DNA of 64,000 nucleotides, taken from assembly GCA_013373385.1 (NCBI GenBank), contig JABXHX010000025.1:49080-113079 (forward strand), given 5' to 3'. This stretch comes from Flavobacteriaceae bacterium (lineage in GTDB: Bacteria > Bacteroidota > Bacteroidia > Flavobacteriales > Flavobacteriaceae). This document shows, piece by piece, positions 17,655-26,305 of the stretch. Under the pieces are notes generated by a model, which worked only from the letters and a program-made list of their open reading frames with translations, searched no databases and was not told where the DNA came from. Every line of letters begins with the position of its first letter. The stretch's first letter is position 1. Position numbers and translations under genes: made by a program.

Positions 17655-18275
17655 ATGGCAGAATTTATAAAGATCTATAGCGAAAATCCTAACCAAAGAG
17701 AAATAGATAAGGTAGTAAAAGTCTTACAAAATGGTGGATTGGTCATTTACCCTACAGATACTGTATATGGTTTGGGTTGTGATTTTACCAATACAAAGGC
17801 TATTGAAAAAATTGCAAAAATAAAAAGAGTAAAACCAGAGAAAGCTAACTTTTCTTTCGTTTGTAACGATTTAAGTCACTTATCAGACTATGTAAAGCAG
17901 ATTGATACACCTACTTATAAATTACTAAAGAGAGCATTGCCAGGGCCCTATACATTTGTGTTACCAGGAAGTAAATCTTTGCCAAATGCATTTAAAAAGA
18001 AAAAAACGGTAGGTATTAGAGTTCCAGACAATTCAATTGCACGGACGTTAGTAGCTAGTTTGGGAAATCCAATTATTTCAACCTCTATTCACGATGAAGA
18101 CGACGTAATAGAATATACTACTGACCCCGAACTAATTTATGAAAAATGGAAAGACATTGTTGATGTGATTATTGATGGAGGGTATGGAGACAACGAAGCT
18201 TCTACAGTAATTGACTTAACAACATACGAACCTAGTATAATAAGAAAAGGAAAAGGAAGTTTGGATATACTTTAG
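17655..18275 (+). CDS. L-threonylcarbamoyladenylate synthase (YrdC/Sua5 family)
   Basis: A 206-residue enzyme making threonylcarbamoyl-AMP from threonine, bicarbonate and ATP for the t6A37 modification of ANN-decoding tRNAs. The YrdC core shows GGLVIYPTDTVYGLGCD, KRVKPEKANFSF, LPGPYTFVLPGS, TVGIRVPDN and a STVIDL segment near the end. It is the short form without the extra Sua5 domain. The start MAEFIKIY at 17655 is preferred to ATG 17640, which lies too close to the -7 element. Monocistronic. Confidence 0.92.
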   Translation: MAEFIKIYSENPNQREIDKVVKVLQNGGLVIYPTDTVYGLGCDFTNTKAIEKIAKIKRVKPEKANFSFVCNDLSHLSDYVKQIDTPTYKLLKRALPGPYTFVLPGSKSLPNAFKKKKTVGIRVPDNSIARTLVASLGNPIISTSIHDEDDVIEYTTDPELIYEKWKDIVDVIIDGGYGDNEASTVIDLTTYEPSIIRKGKGSLDIL

Positions 18276-18361
18276 AGTTCAATTAACAGTTATCAATTAT
18301 TAATTAACAATCTTTGATTTTTTTAATTTTGCTTTAGTTTTTATTGTTTTCTCCTTCCAAC

Positions 18362-19360
18362 TTACTTCAATTCGTTAAATTTTTTTCTACCTAACACAAA
18401 GTACTGCCAAACAATAGAAGTATGTAAGTTATAGTCAGATTTTTTCTGTAGTTTTTTACGTTTTTTTAAAAATCGATAAAAGTTTTTGTAAAAACTAAAA
18501 TGAGCTTTTATAATTGCCCAAGTATGTATAGGTCTTAATTCTAAAGCAAATTTAATTCCTGCTACACCGTCTAAAACTAACCTAGAAAACACCACAAATA
18601 AGAACCATTTTTTTGGTACATTTTTAACTACATTTAATAGGCTATTTCTAAAATTTAAAAATGTTTTATGCGGATTGGTTTCTTGCAATGTAGCTCCGCC
18701 AACATGATACACCGTAGAAGTACCAACATATTGTGCTTTGTAACCCTCGTTTTGAGCTCTCCAACACAAATCTACTTCTTCTTGATGTGCAAAGTAATCT
18801 TCATCAAAACCACCTAATTGATGATACACTTTAGAGCGGATAAATAAACAAGCACCCGATGCCCAGAAAATATCTGTAACATCATTAAACTGTTTGTTAT
18901 CTGTTTCTAAATGATTAAATACACGTCCTCTACAATACGGATATCCATACAAGTCTACAAATCCGCCTCCTGCACCTGCATACTCAAAAGCTGATTTGTT
19001 TTTATAATCTAGAATTTTAGGTTGAACAATTGCCGTACTTGAATTGTTTTTAAATATTTTAATAATTGGTTGTAGCCAATGTTTTGTGACCTCTATATCT
19101 GAATTTAATAAACAATAAACATCTGCATCTATATGTTTTAATGCATCATTATAGCCTTTTGCATAGCCTCCATTGGCAGCATTTTCCACAATACGTACCG
19201 TTGGGTAAAATTCTTTAATAAATTGAATGGAATTATCTGTAGAAGCATTATCTGCAACATAAATTGTAGCTTCTTCTGAACTATGTGTAATAACCGATGG
19301 CAAAAACTGTTCTAACAATTTTTTTCCATTCCAATTTAATATGACAATTGCTGTTTTCAA
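18362..19360 (-). CDS. Family 2 glycosyltransferase
   Basis: A 332-residue GT-A glycosyltransferase (rhamnosyltransferase-like group). It begins AIVILNWNGKKLLEQF, then VADNASTDNS, NGGYAKGYNDAL, and the metal-binding region CLLNSDIEV. EDYFAHQEEVDLCWRAQNEG matches the acceptor/base motif. The basic C-terminus suggests membrane association. Donor and acceptor are unknown. The start is TTG 19360, because no ATG precedes the first conserved strand, and it lies 5 bases after a TAAGTTTG element. No other polysaccharide genes adjoin. Confidence 0.88.
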   Translation of the reverse strand: MKTAIVILNWNGKKLLEQFLPSVITHSSEEATIYVADNASTDNSIQFIKEFYPTVRIVENAANGGYAKGYNDALKHIDADVYCLLNSDIEVTKHWLQPIIKIFKNNSSTAIVQPKILDYKNKSAFEYAGAGGGFVDLYGYPYCRGRVFNHLETDNKQFNDVTDIFWASGACLFIRSKVYHQLGGFDEDYFAHQEEVDLCWRAQNEGYKAQYVGTSTVYHVGGATLQETNPHKTFLNFRNSLLNVVKNVPKKWFLFVVFSRLVLDGVAGIKFALELRPIHTWAIIKAHFSFYKNFYRFLKKRKKLQKKSDYNLHTSIVWQYFVLGRKKFNELK

Positions 19361-19365
19361 GGTTG

Positions 19366-19373
19366 CAAACTTA
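19366..19373 (-). promoter_or_regulatory. Putative -7 element of the glycosyltransferase gene
   Basis: TAAGTTTG on the minus strand ends 5 bases before the TTG start. Confidence 0.45.
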
Positions 19374-19407
19374 CGTTTTAAAACTGAATTTTTTTGGTAA
19401 CAATTTG

Positions 19408-19851
19408 TTAATTGTAATCGGGAATTTCTTTCAAAAAAATATATTGCTCGTTATCTAAATCCATTTTACAAAAATAATGCTCTAATCCGTTTGTTACTAT
19501 TAAATAGTTGGCTTGTAGTTTTAAGTTATAACGCGCTATTTGATCAAAAGTTTGTTGTGTAATTTTAACTTTTGGAGCTTTGCATTCAACAATAATATCA
19601 GGTTTTCCTTCTTTGTTAAACACAACAATATCGGTACGTTTTTTTAGCTGATTAATTGTGAGTTGCTTTTCTATGGCTATTAAGCTAATAGGATATTTTT
19701 TTTCTTGAATTAAGAACTGTACAAAATGCTGACGCACCCATTCTTCTGGAGTAAGCACAAAATATTTTTTTCTCAAATTATCGAAAATAAGCGTATGTTT
19801 TTCGTTACTTTTGAGTTTGAAAGTATAGGAAGGAAGATTGAGTTTTTGCAT
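19408..19851 (-). CDS. Stand-alone HsdR N-terminal-like (PD-(D/E)XK) protein
   Basis: A 147-residue protein consisting only of the type I restriction R-subunit N-terminal domain (PF13588). The likely nuclease core is RTDIVVFNKEGKPDIIVECKAP (Asp near 86, Glu-Cys-Lys near 98-100) followed by an ARYN helix. HsdR proper is about 1000 residues with helicase domains; none is present, nor HsdM or HsdS. It is divergent from holA with 17 bases between starts, an arrangement I recall from other Flavobacteriia, so a housekeeping DNA role is more likely than restriction (inference). The ATG at 19851 is preferred to an upstream TTG that overlaps the -7 region. Confidence 0.82.
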   Translation of the reverse strand: MQKLNLPSYTFKLKSNEKHTLIFDNLRKKYFVLTPEEWVRQHFVQFLIQEKKYPISLIAIEKQLTINQLKKRTDIVVFNKEGKPDIIVECKAPKVKITQQTFDQIARYNLKLQANYLIVTNGLEHYFCKMDLDNEQYIFLKEIPDYN

Positions 19852-19855
19852 CAAT

Positions 19856-19863
19856 CAAAAGTA
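19856..19863 (-). promoter_or_regulatory. Putative -7 element of the HsdR_N gene
   Basis: TACTTTTG on the minus strand ends 4 bases before ATG 19851, inside the 17-base gap to holA. Confidence 0.5.
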
Positions 19864-19868
19864 AGAAA

Positions 19869-20873
19869 ATGAACGAAATAAATACCATAGTAAATAATAT
19901 TAAAGCCGGTAATGTAAAACCTATTTATTTTTTAATGGGAGAGGAGTCATATTACATCGATCAAATCTCTGCTTTTATTGAGCAAACGGTTTTAGATGAA
20001 ACAGAAAAAGGTTTTAATCAGGTTGTAATGTACGGTAGAGATGTTTCTGTAGAAGAAATAGTTTCTTCTGCCAAACGTTTTCCGATGATGGCAGAAAAGC
20101 AAGTTATCATTGTTAAAGAAGCGCAAGATTTATCACGTTCTATAGAGAAACTCCTTTCGTATGCAGAGCATCCGCAGCCAACAACAATTTTAGTGATAAA
20201 TTATAAATACAAAAAACTAGATAAACGAAAAAAATTATACAAAGCTATTGAAAAAGTTGGGGTACTTTTTGAAAGTAAAAAATTGTACGAAAATCAAGTA
20301 GCAGATTGGATTCGTAGAGTGTTAGGAGGTAAAAACTATAAAATTGAACCAAAAGCCGCACAAATGTTGGTTGAATTTTTGGGAACCGATTTGAGTAAAA
20401 TAAGTAACGAACTTGAAAAACTGATTACTATTTTACCTATAAATTCTATTATTACGCCAGAAGATGTTGAAGAAAATATAGGGATATCAAAAGACTTTAA
20501 TAATTTCGAATTGCGCAAAGCAGTTGGAGAGAAGCAGGTTGTCAAAGCAAATAGAATTATCAATTATTTTGCAGAAAATCCAAAGAGCAATCCCATTGTA
20601 ATGACCATTTCTTTATTGAATAGTTTTTTTACTCAGTTGTTACAATATCATGGGTTGCAATCTAAAGATAAAATGAATGTTGCTAAATCATTGGGAGTAA
20701 ACCCGTATTTTGTAGACGATTATGTAACAGCAGCAAAACATTACCCGATGCGAAAAGTGTCACAGGTTATTGGGTTTTTGAGAGATGCAGATGTAAAGAG
20801 CAAAGGTGTAGGTGCAAACGCACTGCCTCAAGCAGATATTTTAAAAGAACTGCTGTTTAAAATTATGCATTAA
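19869..20873 (+). CDS. holA: DNA polymerase III subunit delta
   Basis: A 334-residue clamp-loader subunit that opens the sliding clamp during replication. Recognisable blocks are YFLMGEESYYIDQIS (N-terminal AAA+-like domain), FPMMAEKQVIIVKEAQ, LFESKKLYENQVADWI, LEKLITILP and the C-terminal collar region ending ADVKSKGVG and ILKELLFKI. Length is normal. Divergent from the HsdR_N gene. Confidence 0.9.
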   Translation: MNEINTIVNNIKAGNVKPIYFLMGEESYYIDQISAFIEQTVLDETEKGFNQVVMYGRDVSVEEIVSSAKRFPMMAEKQVIIVKEAQDLSRSIEKLLSYAEHPQPTTILVINYKYKKLDKRKKLYKAIEKVGVLFESKKLYENQVADWIRRVLGGKNYKIEPKAAQMLVEFLGTDLSKISNELEKLITILPINSIITPEDVEENIGISKDFNNFELRKAVGEKQVVKANRIINYFAENPKSNPIVMTISLLNSFFTQLLQYHGLQSKDKMNVAKSLGVNPYFVDDYVTAAKHYPMRKVSQVIGFLRDADVKSKGVGANALPQADILKELLFKIMH

Positions 20874-20927
20874 CTTTAAATAGCTTTTAATTAAATAATA
20901 AAGTAACTTAGTTTAAATATACTTAAA

Positions 20928-21224
20928 TTATAAGTAACCTTTTTTGTAGAAAAGTAAAACAAAACCAAATAAAATTATTAGAAATAGAGCTGTAGAAAAT
21001 ATAAAGTTTAGAATTCTTTTAGTTTTATATTCTTTTCTAATTTTATTTTTAAATTCTTTAAATTGAGCTGGAGTTAATTGAGGAAATTCAAAGTTATTTT
21101 TTGTTGAGTTAGTGTGTATAAAGCTTTTTCTTCTTTTGGTATATATAGCTCTAATTTCTGCTATTCTTCTTTTTTCGGCCTGTTGTTTTCTATTTAGCGA
21201 TTGTAGTGCCCCCCAATGATCCAT
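20928..21224 (-). CDS. Small membrane protein of unknown function
   Basis: A 98-residue protein not assigned to a family. It starts MDHWGALQSLN, has a Lys/Arg-rich helical stretch (residues 12-35), the phrase FPQLTPAQFKEFKNKIRKEY (about 50-69), and one C-terminal transmembrane helix (about 75-94). The long cytoplasmic basic part plus tail anchor suggests a membrane-associated regulatory or scaffold role, but nothing more can be said. ATG 21224 is chosen over the in-frame start at 21251, because the latter would be encoded in the upstream terminator hairpin. Confidence 0.6.
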   Translation of the reverse strand: MDHWGALQSLNRKQQAEKRRIAEIRAIYTKRRKSFIHTNSTKNNFEFPQLTPAQFKEFKNKIRKEYKTKRILNFIFSTALFLIILFGFVLLFYKKGYL

Positions 21225-21239
21225 AGTTGTAATATACAA

Positions 21240-21268
21240 AAAACCTCGCAATTTGCGAGGTTTTTTGT
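21240..21268 (-). terminator. Intrinsic terminator after the M28 peptidase gene
   Basis: CCTCGCAAATTGCGAGG on the minus strand, flanked by A and T runs. It lies between the M28 peptidase gene and the small membrane protein gene. Confidence 0.85.
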
Positions 21269-21287
21269 ATATGAGAATATTTAAATC

Positions 21288-22334
21288 TTAATTTGGTAAG
21301 GTAACAGGTTTGTCTACAACAACTCTGGCCTCTCTATTGGCAACTTCCCATGCTGTATAAAAAACTAAACGCGTTCTATTTTGCAATAAATCATAGTTGA
21401 TTTTATCTGGTGTATCGGTAGGTTGGTGGTAATCTTCGTGCGTACCATTAAAATAAAATATAATTGGAATATTGTATTTTGCAAAGTTGTAATGATCTGA
21501 TCTATAGTAAAAACGATTCGGATCTTTATCATCATTGTATTTATAATCTAAAGCTATTTTTGTATACTTGGTATTCATTTCTTCAGATAAGTTGTGTAAT
21601 TCTGTGCTTAGTTTATCAGAACCAATCAAATACACATAATTTGGGTTGTCTTTATGTCTGTCATCAATTCTACCAATCATATCAATATTTAGATTTGCTA
21701 CGGTATTCGGGATTGGGAATATTGGATTTTCTACATAAAACTTAGAACCTAGCAAGCCTTTTTCTTCTCCAGTTACATGCAAAAATAAAATAGAACGTTT
21801 AGGTCTAATCCCAGCTTTTACTGCTTTTTGAAAAGCCTCTGCAATTTCTAAAATAGCCACGGTACCAGAACCATCATCGTCTGCGCCATTGTATATTTTT
21901 CCGTCACGCATACCAACATGATCTAAGTGAGCAGAAATTACAAGGATTTCTTCTGGTTTTTCTGAACCTTTTATAAATGCTACTACGTTTTCAGAATCTT
22001 TTAAAGCTTTTCCACGTTTTCTTCCTTGATTTAAAAAAGAAGCGGGTACTTCTTGATAGTAGTCGTCTCCACCAAGAGGTGAGGCAATGCCTTGGTCTAC
22101 ATAGAATTTCTTTAAGTAGGCAATTGCTTTTTTCTGTCCAGGTTCACCAGTATCTCTACCTTCAAACGCATCTGAAGCGTAAATAAATAGATGCTTAGCT
22201 AAATCTTTTTCTGTAATAGTTGCTGCATATTTTACTGCTTGGTCTGTATTCGTAACTGCATCAGAGGCATTTTTACTTGAACTACATGAAACTAAAAAAG
22301 CAACAACACTTAATGAGAGAAGTATTTTTTTCAT
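21288..22334 (-). CDS. M28 family zinc aminopeptidase (lipoprotein)
   Basis: A 348-residue secreted lipoprotein (lipobox LVSC, Cys17). The M28 zinc peptidase core shows SAHLDHVG, NGADDDGSGTVAILE, HVTGEEKGLLGS (Glu-Glu base pair), NIDMIGR and a final HEDYHQPTDT. These supply the two-zinc His/Asp/Glu ligands of aminopeptidase Y/S-type enzymes. It probably faces the periplasm or outer surface and trims peptides for uptake. The length and all catalytic positions look intact. Monocistronic. Confidence 0.93.
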   Translation of the reverse strand: MKKILLSLSVVAFLVSCSSSKNASDAVTNTDQAVKYAATITEKDLAKHLFIYASDAFEGRDTGEPGQKKAIAYLKKFYVDQGIASPLGGDDYYQEVPASFLNQGRKRGKALKDSENVVAFIKGSEKPEEILVISAHLDHVGMRDGKIYNGADDDGSGTVAILEIAEAFQKAVKAGIRPKRSILFLHVTGEEKGLLGSKFYVENPIFPIPNTVANLNIDMIGRIDDRHKDNPNYVYLIGSDKLSTELHNLSEEMNTKYTKIALDYKYNDDKDPNRFYYRSDHYNFAKYNIPIIFYFNGTHEDYHQPTDTPDKINYDLLQNRTRLVFYTAWEVANREARVVVDKPVTLPN

Positions 22335-22391
22335 TAGAAATAATTTTATGTGTTTGATTTGTTTTTTTGATGAATCTCAAAGATAAAGAAT

Positions 22392-23192
22392 CTAATTCTT
22401 TTTATTAACAGTAAACTGTTGTAATGTTTTGTTAAAGCGTAAAATGTCTTTTGGAAAGAGTGTTTCTAAAGCATTAGACTCAATAATATCTTGAGTTCTA
22501 CCACTTGCAATAGAGTTTGATTTCATTACAATTAATTCGTCAACAAGTTCTAAAGCTAAATTAATTTGATGGGTTGAAATTAAAATTGTTTTACCTGTAG
22601 TAGCAACTAGTTTTTTTAATAATAAAAAGATTTTATAGGTATGATGCATATCTAGATGCGCAGTTGGCTCATCTAAAATAATAATTTCGGTATCTTGTGC
22701 TAGCGCTCTGGCAATCATAACACGTTGTAATTGACCGTCGCTCAGTTCATAAAATTTTTTATCTTTTAGATGTGTAATTTCTGTTTGCTCAATGGCCCAA
22801 TTAATTTTTGAAATATCATTAGCTTGTAATTTATCTATCCAATTGGTATAGGGTTGTCTACCTAGAGCAATTAGTTCAAAAACAGTTAATTGACTTTCGG
22901 GTAAACCATCTGTAAGCACCAGACTCAGTTCTGTTGCCAGCTCTTTATGACTGTAAGCACTTATACTTTTATTTTTTAAATAAACATTTCCACTTAAAGG
23001 TTGTTGTACTTTGGTAAGTGTTCTTAGTAAGGTAGATTTTCCTACTCCGTTTTTACCAATCAATGCAGTAAACGTAGCTTGGTTGATTGTAATATTGATG
23101 TTTTTTGCAACAATGAGTTGCTGCTTTTTTTGCTGATAACCAATCGATAAATCTTTGGTTTTTATAATGCTATGTATTGTTGTTTTATTCAA
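22392..23192 (-). CDS. FecE-type iron/heme/B12 ABC ATPase
   Basis: A 266-residue ATPase of the iron-chelate/hemin/cobalamin importer class. Walker A is GKNGVGKST, the signature LSDGQLQRVMIARAL (Asp in the third position is unusual but tolerated), Walker B IIILDEPTAHLD and H-loop STHQINLALE. The TTG start at 23192 follows the permease stop by one base. No substrate-binding protein is adjacent, so the ligand cannot be told; cobalamin is possible and would matter for the AdoCbl-type regulator at 55137. Confidence 0.9.
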   Translation of the reverse strand: MNKTTIHSIIKTKDLSIGYQQKKQQLIVAKNINITINQATFTALIGKNGVGKSTLLRTLTKVQQPLSGNVYLKNKSISAYSHKELATELSLVLTDGLPESQLTVFELIALGRQPYTNWIDKLQANDISKINWAIEQTEITHLKDKKFYELSDGQLQRVMIARALAQDTEIIILDEPTAHLDMHHTYKIFLLLKKLVATTGKTILISTHQINLALELVDELIVMKSNSIASGRTQDIIESNALETLFPKDILRFNKTLQQFTVNKKN

Positions 23193-23193
23193 T

Positions 23194-24225
23194 TTATACG
23201 TACAATTTCTTTTTTCTAATTAATAGCCAAATTACAATAGGTGCACCAAATAAAGATGTAATAGCATTAATAGGTAAAATAAGCTCACTTGTTGGTAGTT
23301 GTGCAATGCTATCGCAAATAAGCAATACAATAGCTCCTGTTATTGCTGTAGCCGGAATTAAAATTTTATGATTAGAGGTAGTAAAAATTAATTTTGCTAC
23401 ATGAGGTACTGCTAAACCAACAAAAGCAATAGGGCCAGAAAAAGCAGTAGTAGCACCAGTTAGCAAGCTGGTAATAAGTAGAATTAGTACTCGGCTTTGT
23501 TTGATGTTAATCCCCAAGCTTTTTGCATAATTTTCTCCTAATAAAAAGCTATTTAAAGGTTTGATAATCAATAACGAAAATAAAATTCCAACTAAAGAGA
23601 TTCCAGCTAAAACCGATAATTCATTCCAGTTTAGATTTCCCAAACTACCAAAGCTCCAGAAAATATATTGCTGTATTTGTGCTGCTTCACTAAAATAGGA
23701 CAATATACTTATGATAGCAGCTGTAAAACTCCCAAACATCAATCCTATTATTAGAATAGACATGGTGTTTTTTACTTTATTTGCCGCTATAATAACAGCG
23801 GAAAGTACTAAAAAAGAACCTATGCTAGAGGCTATTGCAATTGACCAGCTAGAAAAAGTTGATGTTAAGAAGTAACCACCAAAAGCAGTTGAGCCTAAAA
23901 TTAATAAGGCAACTCCTAAACTTGCTCCAGAAGAAATACCCAATACAAATGGACCAGCTAAAGGATTTCTAAACAAAGTTTGCATTAGCAAACCGCTAAT
24001 AGATAGACTAGTGCCAATAAGAATAGCGGTAATTGCTTTAGGTAATCTGATGGTTAAAATAATATCTTTCCAACTATTTTTAATGCTTTCATCTCCTAAA
24101 ATGATCGAGAAAATATCTTTTGTAGGTATTGAAACAGAACCCACACTAATGTTCAAGATAAAAAGAATTATCAGCAACCCTGTTAAGATTACAAACTGTT
24201 TTGAATATGTTTTATGTGTGTTCAA
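23194..24225 (-). CDS. FecCD/BtuC-type ABC permease
   Basis: A 343-residue inner-membrane permease with about ten transmembrane helices, typical of FecCD/BtuC. Landmarks are IRLPKAITAILIGTSLSISG, LFRNPLAGPFVLGISSGASL, FSGPIAFVGLAVPHVAK and SELILPINAITSLFGAP. It is the partner of the ATPase at 22392. The start is TTG at 24225, the codon immediately following the UAA of rdgB in the same frame; no in-frame ATG lies near the N-terminus. Readthrough or reinitiation would couple the two genes. Confidence 0.9.
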   Translation of the reverse strand: MNTHKTYSKQFVILTGLLIILFILNISVGSVSIPTKDIFSIILGDESIKNSWKDIILTIRLPKAITAILIGTSLSISGLLMQTLFRNPLAGPFVLGISSGASLGVALLILGSTAFGGYFLTSTFSSWSIAIASSIGSFLVLSAVIIAANKVKNTMSILIIGLMFGSFTAAIISILSYFSEAAQIQQYIFWSFGSLGNLNWNELSVLAGISLVGILFSLLIIKPLNSFLLGENYAKSLGINIKQSRVLILLITSLLTGATTAFSGPIAFVGLAVPHVAKLIFTTSNHKILIPATAITGAIVLLICDSIAQLPTSELILPINAITSLFGAPIVIWLLIRKKKLYV

Positions 24226-24804
24226 TTACTCTAAAGTAGTTAAAAAATTAACCAATTTTTGAATGGCAATACCTCTGTGCGAAATACTGTTTTTTTCTTT
24301 TGCAGTCATTTCAGCGAAAGATTTTTCAAATCCATCAGGCTTAAAAATAGGGTCGTAACCAAATCCTTTTTCTCCTTGCTTTTTTTCTAGAATCTCTCCT
24401 TTACAAATTCCTTCAAAAAGATATTGCTTGCCCTTTAAATTTAATGCAATAACAGTTCTAAATTGCGCAGCTCTTTCGTTGCTATTTTTTAGTTCATGTA
24501 GCAATTTATTCATGTTTTTTTCAGAATTATTTTCTTTTCCAGCATAGCGAGCAGAATATACTCCAGGTTTTCCATTAAGGCAATCTACTTCTAATCCAGT
24601 ATCATCAGCAAAACAATCGTAACTAAAAGTTGTTGTAATATGATTTGCTTTTAATGAAGCATTACCTTCAAGTGTAGTTTCTGTTTCATCAATCTCATTA
24701 AAACACTCAATGTCTTTTAAGCTAAGTAGTTGAATGGTACTGGGAAGCATTTTCTGTACTTCCATTAATTTATTTTGATTGTTAGTTGCAAATACTAGTT
24801 TCAT
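24226..24804 (-). CDS. rdgB: Non-canonical purine NTP pyrophosphatase (RdgB/HAM1)
   Basis: A 192-residue enzyme that removes ITP, dITP and XTP from nucleotide pools. It begins MKLVFATNNQNKLMEV, has FADDTGLEVDCLNGKPGVYSARYAG (shown in part), EKGFGYDP and SHRGIA, all family signatures. Start ATG 24804 is confirmed by a TACATTTG element ending 5 bases upstream, which excludes the longer frame. The stop codon directly abuts the TTG start of the ABC permease gene. Confidence 0.93.
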   Translation of the reverse strand: MKLVFATNNQNKLMEVQKMLPSTIQLLSLKDIECFNEIDETETTLEGNASLKANHITTTFSYDCFADDTGLEVDCLNGKPGVYSARYAGKENNSEKNMNKLLHELKNSNERAAQFRTVIALNLKGKQYLFEGICKGEILEKKQGEKGFGYDPIFKPDGFEKSFAEMTAKEKNSISHRGIAIQKLVNFLTTLE

Positions 24805-24809
24805 AATCA

Positions 24810-24817
24810 CAAATGTA
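24810..24817 (-). promoter_or_regulatory. Putative -7 element of rdgB
   Basis: TACATTTG on the minus strand ends 5 bases before ATG 24804. Confidence 0.5.
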
Positions 24818-24876
24818 GTTAAACGTAAATTCAATAAAAAAAGAAATTGCTATATTAGCTGAGTAAAAAAACAAAA

Positions 24877-25770
24877 GTGAAATTTAAAAGTACTCATATT
24901 CTTTTCTTTTTAGCAGTTGCCATATTTTTTTCTTCTTGCTTTAAAAAGAACCAAACTGTTGGTTCAGGTTCTGGAGATCATGAAATTGGTCAGTTTCTTT
25001 CGAATTGGAAATATGAATTTTTCTTAAATGAGCCAAATAAAAATGCCTTTAGAATGTGGATTCCTGACGGTGTAAAACCAAGAGCAATCTTAGTTTTAGC
25101 ACCTGGTAACGCTAGTGACGGAACAGGTTTGGTTGAAAAAACTGAATGGAGAGACTTTGCAAAAAAAGAACAATTGGCTTTAGTTGGCGTTTATGTGGCT
25201 TCAAGTACAGAAGAAGCAATCGCAAATTTACTTTATGCTATAAAATTAATTAGCGAAAAAAACAATGTAGATTATCTTATTGATTTACCTTTATTGTTAA
25301 GAGGACATTCGCATGGTGGCGGATTTAGTTATTCTTTTGCAGCAATGCAGTCTAAAAAGACAATTGCTTATGCTAATCTAAAGGCAAATACTCCTTCAGA
25401 GGCACAAAGATTACCACCAGGTCTGTTGATTGCAGGAGAAAAAGATGAAGATTTTAGACTAATTAGCATGTATGACGCTTTTTTAAAACAGAGAGCGTTA
25501 AAAGGTGTTGTTTGCCACGCAATAGAACCAGACGGTTATCATGGGGTTGGTAGTGTAGATACATTGGTAAGAGCCTTTTTCTCAGCGATATTAAAAGTAA
25601 GATTAAATTCTGATGGTACTTTAAATACATTAGATGAAACATCTTTTTATTTAGGTAATATGTCAACTTTTAAAACCTATACCTATGCTAATTATCCAGA
25701 TAAAAAAGAAGAAGCAAGTTGTTTGATTGATGAAGATTTTAAATTAGCTTGGGAAGACTTTGTCAAATGA
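24877..25770 (+). CDS. Lipoprotein alpha/beta-hydrolase
   Basis: A 297-residue predicted lipoprotein (lipobox-like FFSSC, Cys22) with an alpha/beta-hydrolase fold. The nucleophile elbow is RGHSHGG (Ser near residue 148), preceded by VLAPGNASDGTG, which would form the oxyanion hole. A candidate acid is in GEKDEDF and a candidate base in DGYHGVG (His near 226). It is related to secreted esterases or peptidase-like hydrolases; the substrate is unknown. It starts with GTG; no ATG fits. Convergent with rlmH, whose stop lies two bases away. Confidence 0.78.
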   Translation: MKFKSTHILFFLAVAIFFSSCFKKNQTVGSGSGDHEIGQFLSNWKYEFFLNEPNKNAFRMWIPDGVKPRAILVLAPGNASDGTGLVEKTEWRDFAKKEQLALVGVYVASSTEEAIANLLYAIKLISEKNNVDYLIDLPLLLRGHSHGGGFSYSFAAMQSKKTIAYANLKANTPSEAQRLPPGLLIAGEKDEDFRLISMYDAFLKQRALKGVVCHAIEPDGYHGVGSVDTLVRAFFSAILKVRLNSDGTLNTLDETSFYLGNMSTFKTYTYANYPDKKEEASCLIDEDFKLAWEDFVK

Positions 25771-25772
25771 TT

Positions 25773-26246
25773 TTACTCATGATGATACGGTTCATTTCGT
25801 AAAATAGTAAAACCTCTATAAATTTGCTCCACAATAAATAAACGAATCATTTGGTGAGAAAATGTCATTTTTGATAGTGATAGTTGTCCATTTGCTTTTC
25901 TATATACAGTATCAGAAAAACCATAAGGTCCGCCAATTACAAAAACCAATTGCTTAATACCAGAGTTCATTTTCTTTTGTAAATAGTTAGCAAACTCAAC
26001 AGATGTAAAAGCTTTTCCTTTATCATCTAATAAAATCAATTGATCTGTAGCTTGAATCTTTTTTAAAATCAGTTCACCTTCTTTTTCTTTTTGCTGAGAT
26101 TCACTCAAGTTTTTGGCATTTTTTATGTCGGGGATAATTTCTAATTCAAACTTCACATAATGTTGCAAGCGCTTTTGATACACATCAATTAATTGGTGTA
26201 GGTGTTTATCATCAGTTTTACCAATGGCAAGAAGTTTAATTTTCAT
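25773..26246 (-). CDS. rlmH: 23S rRNA (pseudouridine1915-N3)-methyltransferase
   Basis: A 157-residue SPOUT methyltransferase that methylates pseudouridine 1915 in helix 69 of 23S rRNA. The SAM-binding trefoil knot motifs FVIGGPYGFSD and LSLSKMTFSHQMIRL are complete, with the C-terminal RNEPYHHE that contacts the ribosome. Length is standard. The ATG lies 4 bases after TAATTTTG. Monocistronic. Confidence 0.95.
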   Translation of the reverse strand: MKIKLLAIGKTDDKHLHQLIDVYQKRLQHYVKFELEIIPDIKNAKNLSESQQKEKEGELILKKIQATDQLILLDDKGKAFTSVEFANYLQKKMNSGIKQLVFVIGGPYGFSDTVYRKANGQLSLSKMTFSHQMIRLFIVEQIYRGFTILRNEPYHHE

Positions 26247-26250
26247 ACTA

Positions 26251-26258
26251 CAAAATTA
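26251..26258 (-). promoter_or_regulatory. Putative -7 element of rlmH
   Basis: TAATTTTG on the minus strand ends 4 bases before ATG 26246. Confidence 0.5.
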
Positions 26259-26280
26259 TGAATTATGATTTATGAATTAC
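26254..26280. repeat. Short 7-base AT tandem repeat
   Basis: AATTATG, AATTATG, ATTTATG, AATTA in sequence between divergent rlmH and nadC. Similar AATTCATAATTAA-type sequence occurs at 29257-29325. Confidence 0.4.
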
Positions 26281-26305
26281 TATTTTTACACCACAATAAA
26301 AAATT

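Noticed and set aside
19408..19851. A type I restriction-modification system
   Set aside because: Only the HsdR N-terminal domain is present; no helicase part, HsdM or HsdS nearby.
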